A stretch of DNA of 64,000 nucleotides from a virus. Each line of letters begins with the position of its first letter. Positions within the stretch are counted from its first letter, which is position 1. The translations under genes were made by a program, and so were the position numbers. Under the pieces are notes generated by a model, which was not told the origin of the DNA, searched no databases, and worked only from the letters and a program-made list of their open reading frames with translations. The stretch is from positions 89,712-153,711 of IMG/VR virus record IMGVR_UViG_3300031841_003468; one strand, given 5' to 3'. This document shows positions 1 to 8,661 of the stretch, one piece after another.

Positions 1-16
1 TTCTTGCTATCAAGAA
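1..16 (+). other. Short hairpin at window edge
   Basis: A perfect 6-base inverted repeat (TTCTTG, loop CTAT, CAAGAA) lies directly before the first gene. It has no T tract, so it is not a convincing terminator. It overlaps the leader of the ERCC4-type nuclease gene and its context is cut by the window edge. Confidence 0.3.
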
Positions 17-26
17 AGGTTTACAG

Positions 27-524
27 ATGTCAAAAAATATCCCAAACTACACAGTAATAAAGGATACTAGAGAGAAAGACGGATGGTTTTTCAAACCTTA
101 TGATAAATGTCAAGGCATGGAAGTCATGGGGTTGAAAACTGGCGACTATACTCTCAAAGGATACGAAGACGTAATTTGTATTGAAAGAAAAGCAAGTGCT
201 GCGGAAATTGCCGCAAACTTAGGAAAGAAGAAACGACCATTTCAAGCAGAGATGGAACGTATGACTGAATTCCAACACTCTTTTCTTATACTAGAATTTT
301 CAATGGACGACTTATTAAAGTTCCCTGAAGGCTCTGGTATTCCAAAGTGGCAGCAGAAAAATGTGCGTGTCAGTGGAAAGTACTTACTAAAGTGTTTACT
401 AGAATTTCAACTATGGTATGATACTAAGGTGCTTTTCTGCGGAAGCAAATACAACGCCTTCTTGGTTACTAATAGTTTATTTAAACGTTTAAACGAGATG
501 TTGTATAATGATGAAGAACACTAG
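27..524 (+). CDS. ERCC4-type DNA nuclease
   Basis: Probable structure-specific DNA endonuclease of the ERCC4/XPF-Mus81 nuclease family (165 aa). Seen in sequence: DTRE at residues 13-16, GDY at 39-41 and ERK at 53-55, in the order and spacing of the ERCC4 active site (acidic residues binding metal, then the ERKx signature). There is no obvious helicase or HhH domain, so it is a stand-alone nuclease domain, as in many phages. A purine-rich AAGAAAGG precedes the ATG. The 3' end overlaps the next gene by 17 bases, so it is co-transcribed with the ClpP-like protease and terminase. Inference: it may trim branched replicating DNA before packaging, or take part in recombination. Family call is fairly secure; the role is not. 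Confidence 0.75.
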   Translation: MSKNIPNYTVIKDTREKDGWFFKPYDKCQGMEVMGLKTGDYTLKGYEDVICIERKASAAEIAANLGKKKRPFQAEMERMTEFQHSFLILEFSMDDLLKFPEGSGIPKWQQKNVRVSGKYLLKCLLEFQLWYDTKVLFCGSKYNAFLVTNSLFKRLNEMLYNDEEH

Positions 525-1188
525 GCAACAGAAGCATAGTCTTATATCAGAAATTAATAATTATGATATATTAATAGATACCCGTGAGATTTTTCTACAC
601 GGTTCTCTAGACTTTTCTGAAGACACTGGTGTCGATCATATTATGGCAAATCAGTTTTTAAGAAACGTTAGGCTCTTAGAGTCTTTCAGTTGCAATACTA
701 TCATTGTGCACCAGCACAGTATAGGTGGAAACTGGGATGCAGGTATTATGATCTATGATATTATTAATCAAAGTCAATGTCCGTTCATTTTCATTTGTCA
801 TGGAATGGCCGCTAGCATGGGGAGCATTATTCCTCAGGCTGCTTACGATAAAGGCATGAGAATTTCAATGCCTAACTGTGATTGGCTTATCCACGACGGT
901 GTTGTGGGAACTGAAGGAACACTAAAACAATTCAGTTCTTACCATGAATATATTAAGAAGATAGAAGAAGTCACTATGAATATATATACTAGTGTTTGTA
1001 GTGAAACTGGATCAAGATTTGAAGGAAAGACTTCTAGACAGGTTAATTCTACTATTAGAAAACAACTTAGACAGAAGGAAGACTGGTGGCTTACTCCTAG
1101 AGAAGCTGTCGAATATGGATTCGCTGACGCAGTGTTGGGGGATGAAGGATACGAAAACATTAAAGAGATAAAATCACTACTAGAATGA
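508..1188 (+). CDS. ClpP-like serine protease
   Basis: Serine protease of the ClpP/S14-like fold (226 aa). The catalytic triad is visible: Ser103 in GMAASMGS, His129 in WLIHDG and Asp192 in KEDWWLT, which aligns with the ERDRFLS stretch of cellular ClpP; the following REAVEYGFAD is also ClpP-like. The start could be ATG 508 or ATG 511. It overlaps the preceding nuclease gene and its stop overlaps the terminase start by 4 bases, so translation is probably coupled. Phage ClpP-like proteins placed between packaging genes often act as head maturation proteases, cutting scaffold and capsid termini. A second candidate protease exists downstream (5430-7013), so which one matures the head is open. 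Confidence 0.82.
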   Translation: MMKNTRQQKHSLISEINNYDILIDTREIFLHGSLDFSEDTGVDHIMANQFLRNVRLLESFSCNTIIVHQHSIGGNWDAGIMIYDIINQSQCPFIFICHGMAASMGSIIPQAAYDKGMRISMPNCDWLIHDGVVGTEGTLKQFSSYHEYIKKIEEVTMNIYTSVCSETGSRFEGKTSRQVNSTIRKQLRQKEDWWLTPREAVEYGFADAVLGDEGYENIKEIKSLLE

Positions 1189-3188
1189 GTAAAATAATAA
1201 AACCAAATATGGAACAGATTATTCAGGATGCTTGGCTTGGAATTGAAGTCGATCCTGAAACATTGTTTAACCCACTTAATTATATATATGATCAAGGTGG
1301 GATAGACGACTTTGCGGACAGACTAGCTTGGTTATTTATGCAGCCAGAGTATTTTTACTTTGCCTGTAAATACATTCTAGGAATTGAAATTACTCCCTTT
1401 CAGTCATTACTGCTAAAGGAAATGTGGAATAGGAAGTTCCCAATGCTCATCGGTTCTCGTGGTATGGGTAAGTCATTTATTCTATCTGTGTACCCTATCT
1501 TACGAGCTTTATTTATTCCGGGAAGAAAAGTAACTATTGTTGGTGCTGCTTTCCGTCAATCTAAAGTTTTGTTTGAATATATGGATACCATTTGGAGAAA
1601 TGCTCCAATCCTAAGAGACCTGTGCGATAGTTCAAGTGGGCCAAAGCGTGAAGTTGACCGTTGTGTTATGAAAATTAACGGTTCTGTTATCACTGCGTTG
1701 CCTCTTGGTGATGGTCAGAAGATTCGTGGTCAACGTGCGAACGATATCGTTGCCGACGAATTTGCAACCATTCCTAGAGATATTTTTGAAAACGTTGTTG
1801 CTGGTTTTGCCGCTGTTAGTGCCTCACCTATCGAAAATGTCAAATACTCTGCTGCGAAAAGAAAAGCTGAAGAGCTTGGAATTGAGCTAGAAAAGTCAGA
1901 AGTTAAGACACCTAAAGAATCCATTGCCAACCAGATCATTATCTCTGGTACGGCTTACTATGACTTCAATCATTTCGCTGACTACTGGAAGCGATATAAA
2001 AGAATTATTAATACAGAAGGCAAAAAGAAGAACCTTGAAGAAATGTTCGGAGGCCCTGTACCTAAAGACTTTAACTGGACTGATTATGCAATCATGAGAA
2101 TTCCTTTTGAAATGCTTCCTGACGGATTTATGGATAAGGCTCAGGTAGCAAGATCTAAGGCTACAATTCACTCTGGTATTTATCAAATGGAATATGGTGC
2201 CTGTTTTACTACAGACAGTCAAGGGTTCTTTAGAAGATCTCTCATTGAGTCTTGTGTTGCCAATAAGCATGATCCAGTTAAACTTCCTAGCGGAGATGTC
2301 TGGTTCAATGCTGTAGTTAAGGGTAATCCTAACAAGAAATATGTTTATGGTATTGACCCTGCATCTGAAGTTGATAACTTTTCTATTGTTGTTATAGAGC
2401 TAGAAGCTGACCACAGAAGAATTGTGTATTGCTGGACTACCAATAGACAACGCCATAAGGAGCAGATTAAAAAGGGTCTGACTAACGAAGATGACTTCTA
2501 CTCCTTCTGTGCAAGAAAAATTCGAGACCTAATGAAGATCTTCCCTTGCGAAGAAATCGCTCTCGATGCTCAGGGTGGTGGTATTGCTGTAATGGAAGCT
2601 TTGCACGATAAAGACAAGATTCGTGAAGGCGAAGTAGCAATTTGGCCAAAAATCGACGAAAAAAAATGGAAAGATACAGACGGGGAAGCTGGACTGCATA
2701 TTGTCGAATTATGCCAGTTTGCAAGGGGTGATTGGCTCGCTGAGTGTAATCACGGACTCCGAAAAGATATGGAAGATAAAATATTATTGTTCCCTTATTT
2801 CGATTCTGCCAGTTTAGGGCTTGCATTAGAGGACGATAAGAGATATAATAGAGTATACGATACTCTTGAAGATTGTGTGATGGAAATCGAAGAGTTGAAG
2901 GATGAGCTAGCGATGATTGTCGTTACTGTAAGTGATTCCGGTCGAGAACGATGGGATACACCTCAAGTAAAGGCTGCTGGCTCAAAGAAAGGTAGATTAA
3001 GAAAAGACCGCTACTCTTCTTTGATTATTGCAAACATGTCAGCTAGACAGCTCATGAGAGCACCAGAGAAAGTAGATTACGATACAATCGGCGGTTTTGC
3101 CGGAGGATTAAGGTCTGATCAGGATAATCAGGGCCCAATGTATCATGGCCCATCTTGGTTTACTGAAAAAATAAGTAAATTATATTAA
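1185..3188 (+). CDS. Terminase large subunit
   Basis: DNA-packaging motor and headful/cutting nuclease (667 aa). Walker A GSRGMGKS lies at residues 90-97 and Walker B IVADE at 188-192, giving the ATPase domain; the RNase H-like nuclease domain begins with YGIDPAS (Asp391) and continues with LDAQGGG (Asp461). An insertion of about 40 charged, coiled-coil-prone residues (about 215-255) separates ATPase and linker regions, which is seen in some other large phage terminases. Its start overlaps the upstream ClpP-like gene. No recognisable small terminase subunit is in the window; it may lie upstream. High confidence in function. Confidence 0.95.
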   Translation: MSKIIKPNMEQIIQDAWLGIEVDPETLFNPLNYIYDQGGIDDFADRLAWLFMQPEYFYFACKYILGIEITPFQSLLLKEMWNRKFPMLIGSRGMGKSFILSVYPILRALFIPGRKVTIVGAAFRQSKVLFEYMDTIWRNAPILRDLCDSSSGPKREVDRCVMKINGSVITALPLGDGQKIRGQRANDIVADEFATIPRDIFENVVAGFAAVSASPIENVKYSAAKRKAEELGIELEKSEVKTPKESIANQIIISGTAYYDFNHFADYWKRYKRIINTEGKKKNLEEMFGGPVPKDFNWTDYAIMRIPFEMLPDGFMDKAQVARSKATIHSGIYQMEYGACFTTDSQGFFRRSLIESCVANKHDPVKLPSGDVWFNAVVKGNPNKKYVYGIDPASEVDNFSIVVIELEADHRRIVYCWTTNRQRHKEQIKKGLTNEDDFYSFCARKIRDLMKIFPCEEIALDAQGGGIAVMEALHDKDKIREGEVAIWPKIDEKKWKDTDGEAGLHIVELCQFARGDWLAECNHGLRKDMEDKILLFPYFDSASLGLALEDDKRYNRVYDTLEDCVMEIEELKDELAMIVVTVSDSGRERWDTPQVKAAGSKKGRLRKDRYSSLIIANMSARQLMRAPEKVDYDTIGGFAGGLRSDQDNQGPMYHGPSWFTEKISKLY

Positions 3189-3190
3189 TC

Positions 3191-3203
3191 TTGTGTATTT
3201 TAT
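3191..3203 (+). promoter_or_regulatory. Late-promoter-like element 1
   Basis: TTGTGTATTTTAT lies just after the terminase stop and 45 bases before the portal start. It is identical to the elements at 25837 and 58894 and shares the invariant TTGTGTA with three others. A TATTAT lies 17 bases after TTGTGT, so it could also be read as a -35/-10 pair here, but that spacing is not kept at the other sites. Confidence 0.6.
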
Positions 3204-3248
3204 TTGGTAATCATATTATCAATTAGATTGATCTGGAGAGTGGACAAA

Positions 3249-5345
3249 ATGACTAACGATGGCTTTATAACTTGGGGCGACGACAAAGACAGGTCGAGTG
3301 CCTTCCGCAAGGCAGCAGATAACATCGACCTATACGATGGTATCCAAAAAGCCTCTGCACACAGCAGAAACAACTATATGAACATTGAGCCGAATCGCTC
3401 TGTTCGTACTGGCTTTACCAAAAAAGACTACAATGGTTTCCGTCCCGGAGAAGCTGTTCCTAGTAAGCAAAAAGAAGCCATGAAGATGTGCATGGACGCT
3501 TATGATCGTGTCGGTATTATTCGCAATGTAATTGATTTGATGGGTGACTTCGCTACTCAGGGTATCACTATTACTCACCCAAACAAGACCATCGAGAAGT
3601 TCTACAAAAACTGGTTCAATAAAGTCAACGGAACAGAAAGATCTGAACGCTTCCTTAACTTGCTATATCGCTCTGGAAACGTTGTAGTAAGAAGAAGAAC
3701 AGCTAAAGTAAATAAAAAACAAGAAGTAGAACTAAAAAAGGCTGGTGCAGCAGACCTAGACATTGAAAAGTTTGAGTATGTAAAGAGAGAAATTCCTTGG
3801 CACTACGACTTTCTAAATCCTCTACATGTAGAAGTAAGAGACCAAGCTGGCAACTTCTACGGAGACAAGCAATACCTCTTAAGAGTCTCCAAGACCACAA
3901 AAAACCTTCTAAGCTCTAGTATGCACAACTATGAAACTTTACTAGACTCAATCCCAGAAGATCTAAAAAACAATATTAAAGATGGTATGGACTTCCTACC
4001 TCTAGAAAAAGGTAAGACTAAGTGCTTCCATTATAAAAAGGATGATTGGAAATCTTGGGCTAATCCTATGGTTTACTCCATCCTTGATGACATTCTTATG
4101 CTAGAAAAGATGAAGCTAGCTGACCTCGCAGCACTAGATGGTGCTATCTCTCAAGTAAGGCTTTGGAAAATTGGTGACCTAGAACACAAGATTCTTCCAA
4201 CCAAAGCAGCTATTAATAAGCTTCGTGACATCTTAGGCAGTAATGTTGGCGGTGGTACAATGGACTTAGTTTGGGGCCCTGAGCTTGACTTCAAGGAATC
4301 TGCAACTCAAGTATACAGATTCTTGGGCTCTGAAAAGTACCAACCAGTTCTTACTAGTATTTATGCTGGACTAGGCATTCCTCCTACTTTAACTGGTGCC
4401 TCTGGCGGCGGTGGATACAGCAATAACTTTGTATCTTTAAAGACTTTAGTAGAAAGACTAGAGTATGGTCGTGACATCTTAAAGAGATTCTGGCAAGAAG
4501 AAATTAAAATCATTCAAAAGGCTATGGGCTTTAGACTTCCAGCCATCATTCATTTTGACTCTATCGTATTGTCTGACGAAGCTACTGAAAAGAACCTTCT
4601 AATTCAATTAGCAGATAGAGACATTATCTCTCACGAAACTCTTCTAGAAAGATTTAACGAGAACCACATGATTGAAAAGACTCGCTCTCGCAGAGAAGAA
4701 AAGTACCGCCAAAATGACAGGTACGCTGCCCAGAAAGCTAGCCCATACCATCACCCACAGCATCACGACGATTTAGTTAAGATTGCTCTTACTCAAGATA
4801 GGCTGGCAGATAAGTACCTTACAGACATGGGTATCCCAACTAAAAAGGCTCCAAAGCCTGAAGCTCCTAAACAAGGTGCTCCTCAGGAAGAAAAGCAGGA
4901 ACCGACCGGAAGACCAGAAGATGGACGACCAAAGATGGCTAAAGACAGCCAAAAAAGAAAACAAAAACGAGTACTACCAAAGAGTGGCACGGCATCTGTA
5001 ACTACTACTTTATGGGCATTGAACGCTCAGAAAGAGATCTCAGATGTAATTATGCCAGCAGTACTTAATCACTATGGAAAGAAGGATACTAGAGGACTAA
5101 CTAAGGCTCAAGTACAAGAATGTGAAGACCTAAAGCTTGCCGTTCTCACTGCTACTAAGCCTAATTCCGAAATTACTCCTGAGGCTGTAAAGTCTGCTTT
5201 AGACTCCGGCTTGAGGCCATCATCCGACTTCCTATCTGTGGCATCTAACCTCAGTGAAGAGTTTGAAGCTCAAAATCTTCGTTCTCCAAACACTGAAGAG
5301 ATGAGATATATATACGCATCAGCTTACGCAAGTATCGCTGGGTAA
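3249..5345 (+). CDS. Portal protein
   Basis: Portal vertex protein (about 698 aa), the dodecameric ring through which DNA enters and to which the connector and tail attach. The start chosen is ATG 3249, with GGAG about 10 bases upstream; an open frame continues back only to a TTG at 3204 without a good ribosome site. Portal-like features: an N-terminal region with AYDRVGIIRNVIDLMGDFA, a central beta-rich wing, a stretch around MEKMKLADLAALDGAISQ-type helices, and GLGIPPTLTGASGGGGYSNN, which is typical of portals of this type. The C-terminal ~180 residues are charged, proline/lysine rich and low complexity, possibly disordered. Position directly after terminase supports the call. Confidence 0.88.
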   Translation: MTNDGFITWGDDKDRSSAFRKAADNIDLYDGIQKASAHSRNNYMNIEPNRSVRTGFTKKDYNGFRPGEAVPSKQKEAMKMCMDAYDRVGIIRNVIDLMGDFATQGITITHPNKTIEKFYKNWFNKVNGTERSERFLNLLYRSGNVVVRRRTAKVNKKQEVELKKAGAADLDIEKFEYVKREIPWHYDFLNPLHVEVRDQAGNFYGDKQYLLRVSKTTKNLLSSSMHNYETLLDSIPEDLKNNIKDGMDFLPLEKGKTKCFHYKKDDWKSWANPMVYSILDDILMLEKMKLADLAALDGAISQVRLWKIGDLEHKILPTKAAINKLRDILGSNVGGGTMDLVWGPELDFKESATQVYRFLGSEKYQPVLTSIYAGLGIPPTLTGASGGGGYSNNFVSLKTLVERLEYGRDILKRFWQEEIKIIQKAMGFRLPAIIHFDSIVLSDEATEKNLLIQLADRDIISHETLLERFNENHMIEKTRSRREEKYRQNDRYAAQKASPYHHPQHHDDLVKIALTQDRLADKYLTDMGIPTKKAPKPEAPKQGAPQEEKQEPTGRPEDGRPKMAKDSQKRKQKRVLPKSGTASVTTTLWALNAQKEISDVIMPAVLNHYGKKDTRGLTKAQVQECEDLKLAVLTATKPNSEITPEAVKSALDSGLRPSSDFLSVASNLSEEFEAQNLRSPNTEEMRYIYASAYASIAG

Positions 5346-5377
5346 TTTTAGGAAAAAAAAGTTTTTCTCAAAAATTA

Positions 5378-5390
5378 TTGTGTATTATTC
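5378..5390 (+). promoter_or_regulatory. Late-promoter-like element 2
   Basis: TTGTGTATTATTC in the 84-base gap between portal and protease/scaffold genes, 39 bases before the ATG. A weak A/T hairpin (GAAAAA...TTTTTC, about 5352-5367) precedes it and might end some portal transcripts. Confidence 0.55.
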
Positions 5391-5429
5391 TACAGAGGTC
5401 ACTATAAAATCTATAGGTTATAAATTATT

Positions 5430-7013
5430 ATGAAAATTTATGCACAAGAAATCAAAGATGGGCTAGAACAGTCTATCACTGAAAACAGCACCTTGGCATA
5501 CGCATCACCAGCAGCTTGTACTGCTGAACCGAATTTAGAAGATGTAGCAGTCGCTACCGAACTTCTAAAGACTGAAGCGGAAAACAAGGAGCAAATAGAT
5601 TTATACTACTTAAGTGCTATCTTAGTTAGTACTGGGTGGAATAAGAACGACGACGTATTTGATCCAGCAGAAGTTTGGACTGCACGTAACACGCCTGAAG
5701 ACAAGCAGTTTAATTTTATGCATAATGAGGCTGATATTATTGGCCACATCACTGGTAACTACGCCGTTGACTTTGCGGGAAATAAAATTTCCGACGAGCT
5801 TCAGGAGTCACCTGAAGAGTTCAACATTGTAACATCAGCAGTTCTTTATACTAGCTGGAGTGATCCAGATCTTAGAGAACGTATGAATAAAATCATTGCT
5901 GAAATTGAAGATGGTGACAAATGGTTCGTTTCAATGGAATGTTTATTCTCAAACTTTGATTATGCCCTAACTAATATGGCATCAGGCGAAACTAAAATTG
6001 TAAATCGTAATGAGGCGAGTGCTTTTCTAACTAGACATTTGAGAGCCTATGGCGGCTCTGGATCATACGGTGATTACAAGGTTGGTCGTTTACTAAGAGA
6101 TATATCCTTCTCTGGCAAAGGTTTGGTAAGTAAACCGGCTAATCCAAGATCCGTAATTTTGAAGGAAAGCAATATGGCTTTCAGCGAAGCATCGGCTCAA
6201 ACAATAGAAGACATAAACCTTATAAAGGAGTCTAAAGACATGAATCTAGAAAATAAGATTGAAGAACTAGAAGCTGCTTTGGCTACTGCTAATGCAACTA
6301 TCGAAACTCTTCAAACTCAACTAGAAGAGACTGCTGCTCAAGAAGAACAAGCTCAGGCTGAAGCTCTTGAAACAGCAATGACTGAAAAGGACGAAACCAT
6401 CGCTGGTTTGTCTTCTCAGATCGAAGAAGCTACTGCAAAGGTTGCTGAACTTGAAGCAACTCTAGCAGAAATTACCGAAGCAAAAGAAATTGCAGAAGCT
6501 GCTCTAGCTCAAATCGAACTAGAAAAGATTACTGCTGCTCGTCTTGCTTCACTAGTTGAAGCTGGCCTAACTGAAGAAGCTGCTGAAGAAGCAGTTGCTA
6601 AGTTTGAGTCACTTGACGAAGAAACTTTTGCTGGAATGGTATCTTTACTAGACACTGTTTCCGTTAAAGAAGAAACTGAAGCTGAAGTTGCTCCAGTTGC
6701 TCTAGAAACTGAAGAAGAAGCTGCTGAAGAAGTTGCTGAAATCGAAGTTGAAGAAGTAGCTGAAGAAGCTCCTGCCGAAGAACCTGCTGAAGAAGAAGAA
6801 ATCATCGAAGAACCTGCTGCTGAACTAGAAGAAGAAGCAGACGATGCAGAAGCCGAAGCCTCTGAAGAAGTTTTGGAAGAAGCTGAAGAAGTTGCAGATG
6901 TAACACTAGCTGAAGCTGGCGAACTTGTAGATCCTGCAGAGGAACTACGCACTCAGGCATCTACTTGGATTGCCGAACACGTTTTAACTACTACTAAAAA
7001 TATTACTGAGTAA
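5430..7013 (+). CDS. Prohead protease-scaffold fusion
   Basis: 527-residue protein with two parts. Residues about 55-245 resemble a phage prohead (assemblin-type) protease: His98 in FNFMHNEADIIGH and Ser168 in KWFVSMECLF are the candidate catalytic pair, followed by SGKGLVSKPANP, often seen near the end of such domains. Residues 271-380 are a heptad-rich coiled coil and 400-510 an extremely Glu/Ala-rich acidic tail, as in scaffolding proteins, ending with a short hydrophobic segment that may contact capsid protein. An internal ribosome site makes a separate scaffold from the 3' half (see 6240). The primary start has only a weak ribosome site. Protease assignment rests on motif and position; the scaffold assignment is stronger. 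Confidence 0.7.
   Translation: MKIYAQEIKDGLEQSITENSTLAYASPAACTAEPNLEDVAVATELLKTEAENKEQIDLYYLSAILVSTGWNKNDDVFDPAEVWTARNTPEDKQFNFMHNEADIIGHITGNYAVDFAGNKISDELQESPEEFNIVTSAVLYTSWSDPDLRERMNKIIAEIEDGDKWFVSMECLFSNFDYALTNMASGETKIVNRNEASAFLTRHLRAYGGSGSYGDYKVGRLLRDISFSGKGLVSKPANPRSVILKESNMAFSEASAQTIEDINLIKESKDMNLENKIEELEAALATANATIETLQTQLEETAAQEEQAQAEALETAMTEKDETIAGLSSQIEEATAKVAELEATLAEITEAKEIAEAALAQIELEKITAARLASLVEAGLTEEAAEEAVAKFESLDEETFAGMVSLLDTVSVKEETEAEVAPVALETEEEAAEEVAEIEVEEVAEEAPAEEPAEEEEIIEEPAAELEEEADDAEAEASEEVLEEAEEVADVTLAEAGELVDPAEELRTQASTWIAEHVLTTTKNITE
6225..6230 (+). promoter_or_regulatory. Internal ribosome binding site
   Basis: AAGGAG, 9 bases before an in-frame ATG at 6240. It is a stronger Shine-Dalgarno than that of the full-length gene and lies exactly at the junction of the protease-like and coiled-coil parts. 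Confidence 0.65.
6240..7013 (+). CDS. Nested scaffolding protein
   Basis: Predicted second product of the protease/scaffold gene, in the same frame, starting at Met271 of the long protein (257 aa). It would comprise only the coiled-coil and acidic scaffold regions. The arrangement matches lambda C/Nu3 and herpesvirus UL26/UL26.5, where protease and scaffold share a C-terminus and the shorter form is made in excess. Evidence is the ribosome site at 6225-6230, the ideal spacing, and the coincidence with the domain border. Whether the long form is also made in full is not shown by sequence. Confidence 0.62.
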   Translation: MNLENKIEELEAALATANATIETLQTQLEETAAQEEQAQAEALETAMTEKDETIAGLSSQIEEATAKVAELEATLAEITEAKEIAEAALAQIELEKITAARLASLVEAGLTEEAAEEAVAKFESLDEETFAGMVSLLDTVSVKEETEAEVAPVALETEEEAAEEVAEIEVEEVAEEAPAEEPAEEEEIIEEPAAELEEEADDAEAEASEEVLEEAEEVADVTLAEAGELVDPAEELRTQASTWIAEHVLTTTKNITE

Positions 7014-7040
7014 TTTAATAATACTAAGGAGTAAATTATA

Positions 7041-7508
7041 ATGGCTCTTAAAGCAGATCGTTATGAACTACAAACCGATATCAGCTTCTTCATGAATACT
7101 GCTGGTAATCGTGGTGGCGTTGTTAGCATGAGCACTGGTGGTACTGGTGCAGCTATGGATCAATCCGGTGCATTAGCTGTTTATGCAAGTGACCCATCTG
7201 GTAAGATGCCTCTAGGTATCCTACTTAACGATGTCGTAGACATCGACCTAACTCGTCAACACCTAAACGAGCACAAAGACGAAGTTATCAAGGGTGGAAA
7301 AATCACTATCTTGCGTAAAGGTTACGTTGTAACTAATATGATCAAGAGTGGTGTTGATCCAGTCGCTGGTGACCCAGTACACGTTGCTGCTAATGGTGAA
7401 CTAGATAAAGAAGACGCAATCGGCGGTTGTGAACCAATCGGTAACTTCCTATCAGCTAAAGATGCTGACGGTTACTGCAAGGTTGAAATCAACCTACCTC
7501 GTGCGTAA
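7041..7508 (+). CDS. Putative head decoration protein
   Basis: 155-residue small, beta-rich protein located between scaffold and major capsid genes, the usual place for a decoration/stabilisation protein. Seen: hydrophobic beta segments alternating with short turns (for example GKITILRKGYVVTNM and GDPVHVAANGEL), resembling DUF2190-like or gpD-like head proteins. An excellent AAGGAG ends 9 bases before the ATG. Its codon use is strongly biased (GGT, GTT, CTA, CGT), like the capsid gene, which fits a high-copy virion component. Exact family not certain. Confidence 0.6.
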   Translation: MALKADRYELQTDISFFMNTAGNRGGVVSMSTGGTGAAMDQSGALAVYASDPSGKMPLGILLNDVVDIDLTRQHLNEHKDEVIKGGKITILRKGYVVTNMIKSGVDPVAGDPVHVAANGELDKEDAIGGCEPIGNFLSAKDADGYCKVEINLPRA

Positions 7509-7560
7509 GTTATAACTTAAACTCATAAACCTATCAAGAGATAGGATGGAGAAATATAAA

Positions 7561-8571
7561 ATGGCTAATTTAAGCAAACCTTCCCCAGAAATGCTAGAGT
7601 TGCTAAAGCAATCTGGTTCTTCTGACAAAGCTGTTGCTCTAGAAGCTCAGCGTGAAATCGCTAAAGCTCTAGAAGCTCCACTACGTAAGGGAGTTCTATT
7701 TGGTGACGTTGTAACTAATATCTTCCAAGCTATGCCTATGGAAGCTGGTGCAACTCCTGAATTCCCATTAGACCTACTAGCTCCGGGTTCAGAAACTGAA
7801 CACGTTGCTTACACTAATCCGGGTCACGGTCGTATTCCAGAACGTCACGTTGAAGGTGATTACATCACTGTCAACACCTACGGCATCACTAACAGCATCG
7901 ACTTCCTAAGTCGTTATGCCCGTGAAGCTCGTTGGGACGTTGTACGTCGTGCTCTACAGGTTCTAGAAGCTGGATTCGTTAAGAAGATTAACGATGATGG
8001 TTGGCACACTCTACTAGCTGCTGCTGTTGATCGTAACGTTCTTGTTTACGATGCCGATGCTGCTGCTGGTCAGCTAACTAAGCGTCTAGTATCTCTAATG
8101 AAATCAGTTATGCGTCGTAACTCCGGTGGTAACAGCGTTACTGCTCCGGGTCGTCTAACTGACCTATACATGAGCCCTGAAGCTATCGAAGACATCCGCA
8201 ACTGGGGTGTTGATCAGCTTGATGAAGTTTCACGTCGTGAAATCTACACTGCTGGCGATGGTGCTGCTCCTCTAACTCGTATCTTTGGTGTTAATCTACA
8301 CGACCTATTTGAACTAGGTGAAGGTCAGGAATACCAGACTTTCTTCACTAGCGATCTATCTGGTGCTCTAGAAAGCACTGGTTCTGACGTTGAACTAGTC
8401 ATCGGTCTAGACCTAAACAACAAAGACAGCTTTGTAATGCCTGTTAAGCAGGAAGTTGAAGTATTTGAAGATGACAGTCTTCACAGACAGCAACGTCAAG
8501 GCTACTACGGTTGGGCTGAAATGGGCTTTGGTGTCCTAGACAATCGTCGTGTTATCTGTGGTAGCTTCTAA
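7561..8571 (+). CDS. Major capsid protein
   Basis: Main shell protein, expected HK97 fold (336 aa). The ATG at 7561 is chosen because GGAG lies 10 bases upstream and the next in-frame ATG (7546) lacks this. The N-terminal helix-rich region, a long central alpha-helical spine region (REARWDVVRRALQVLEAGF), and the ending in which a beta segment precedes GWAEMGFGVLDNRRV are typical of phage capsid proteins. Position after scaffold/decoration, extreme codon bias toward CTA, CGT, GGT and GCT, and a terminator directly downstream all agree with the most abundant virion protein. No cleaved N-terminal delta domain is obvious, although maturation cleavage near the N-terminus is possible. Confidence 0.85.
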   Translation: MANLSKPSPEMLELLKQSGSSDKAVALEAQREIAKALEAPLRKGVLFGDVVTNIFQAMPMEAGATPEFPLDLLAPGSETEHVAYTNPGHGRIPERHVEGDYITVNTYGITNSIDFLSRYAREARWDVVRRALQVLEAGFVKKINDDGWHTLLAAAVDRNVLVYDADAAAGQLTKRLVSLMKSVMRRNSGGNSVTAPGRLTDLYMSPEAIEDIRNWGVDQLDEVSRREIYTAGDGAAPLTRIFGVNLHDLFELGEGQEYQTFFTSDLSGALESTGSDVELVIGLDLNNKDSFVMPVKQEVEVFEDDSLHRQQRQGYYGWAEMGFGVLDNRRVICGSF

Positions 8572-8608
8572 TTTCTGAAGCTAATACGTAATACGTAACA
8601 ATATAAAG

Positions 8609-8645
8609 AATAGCCGTTGGAGTAAAATCTGGCGGCTATTTTTTT
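8609..8645 (+). terminator. Rho-independent terminator after capsid gene
   Basis: Perfect 8-bp stem (AATAGCCG, CGGCTATT; arms 8609-8616 and 8633-8640), 16-base loop, then a run of seven T. It ends the capsid transcription unit and is followed within ten bases by the next promoter-like element. Confidence 0.8.
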
Positions 8646-8648
8646 ATT

Positions 8649-8661
8649 TTGTGTATAATAT
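8649..8661 (+). promoter_or_regulatory. Late-promoter-like element 3
   Basis: TTGTGTATAATAT, 80 bases before the first gene of the fibre island and just after the capsid terminator. This copy also contains TATAAT with an upstream TGTG, so it could be read as an extended -10 element. Confidence 0.62.

Noticed and set aside
2422-2434. TTGTGTA copy within the terminase gene
   Set aside because: It is part of the coding sequence with no downstream start nearby; treated as chance, as are the copies at 21913, 22452 and 46175.
3204-3248. N-terminal extension of portal protein
   Set aside because: It would start with TTG inside the promoter-like element and lacks a ribosome site; ATG 3249 with GGAG is better.
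6509-6952. Minus-strand open frame with Ser/Ala repeats
   Set aside because: It is the mirror image of the Glu/Ala-rich scaffold region (GCTGAAGAA repeats) and has no ribosome site or neighbours on that strand.
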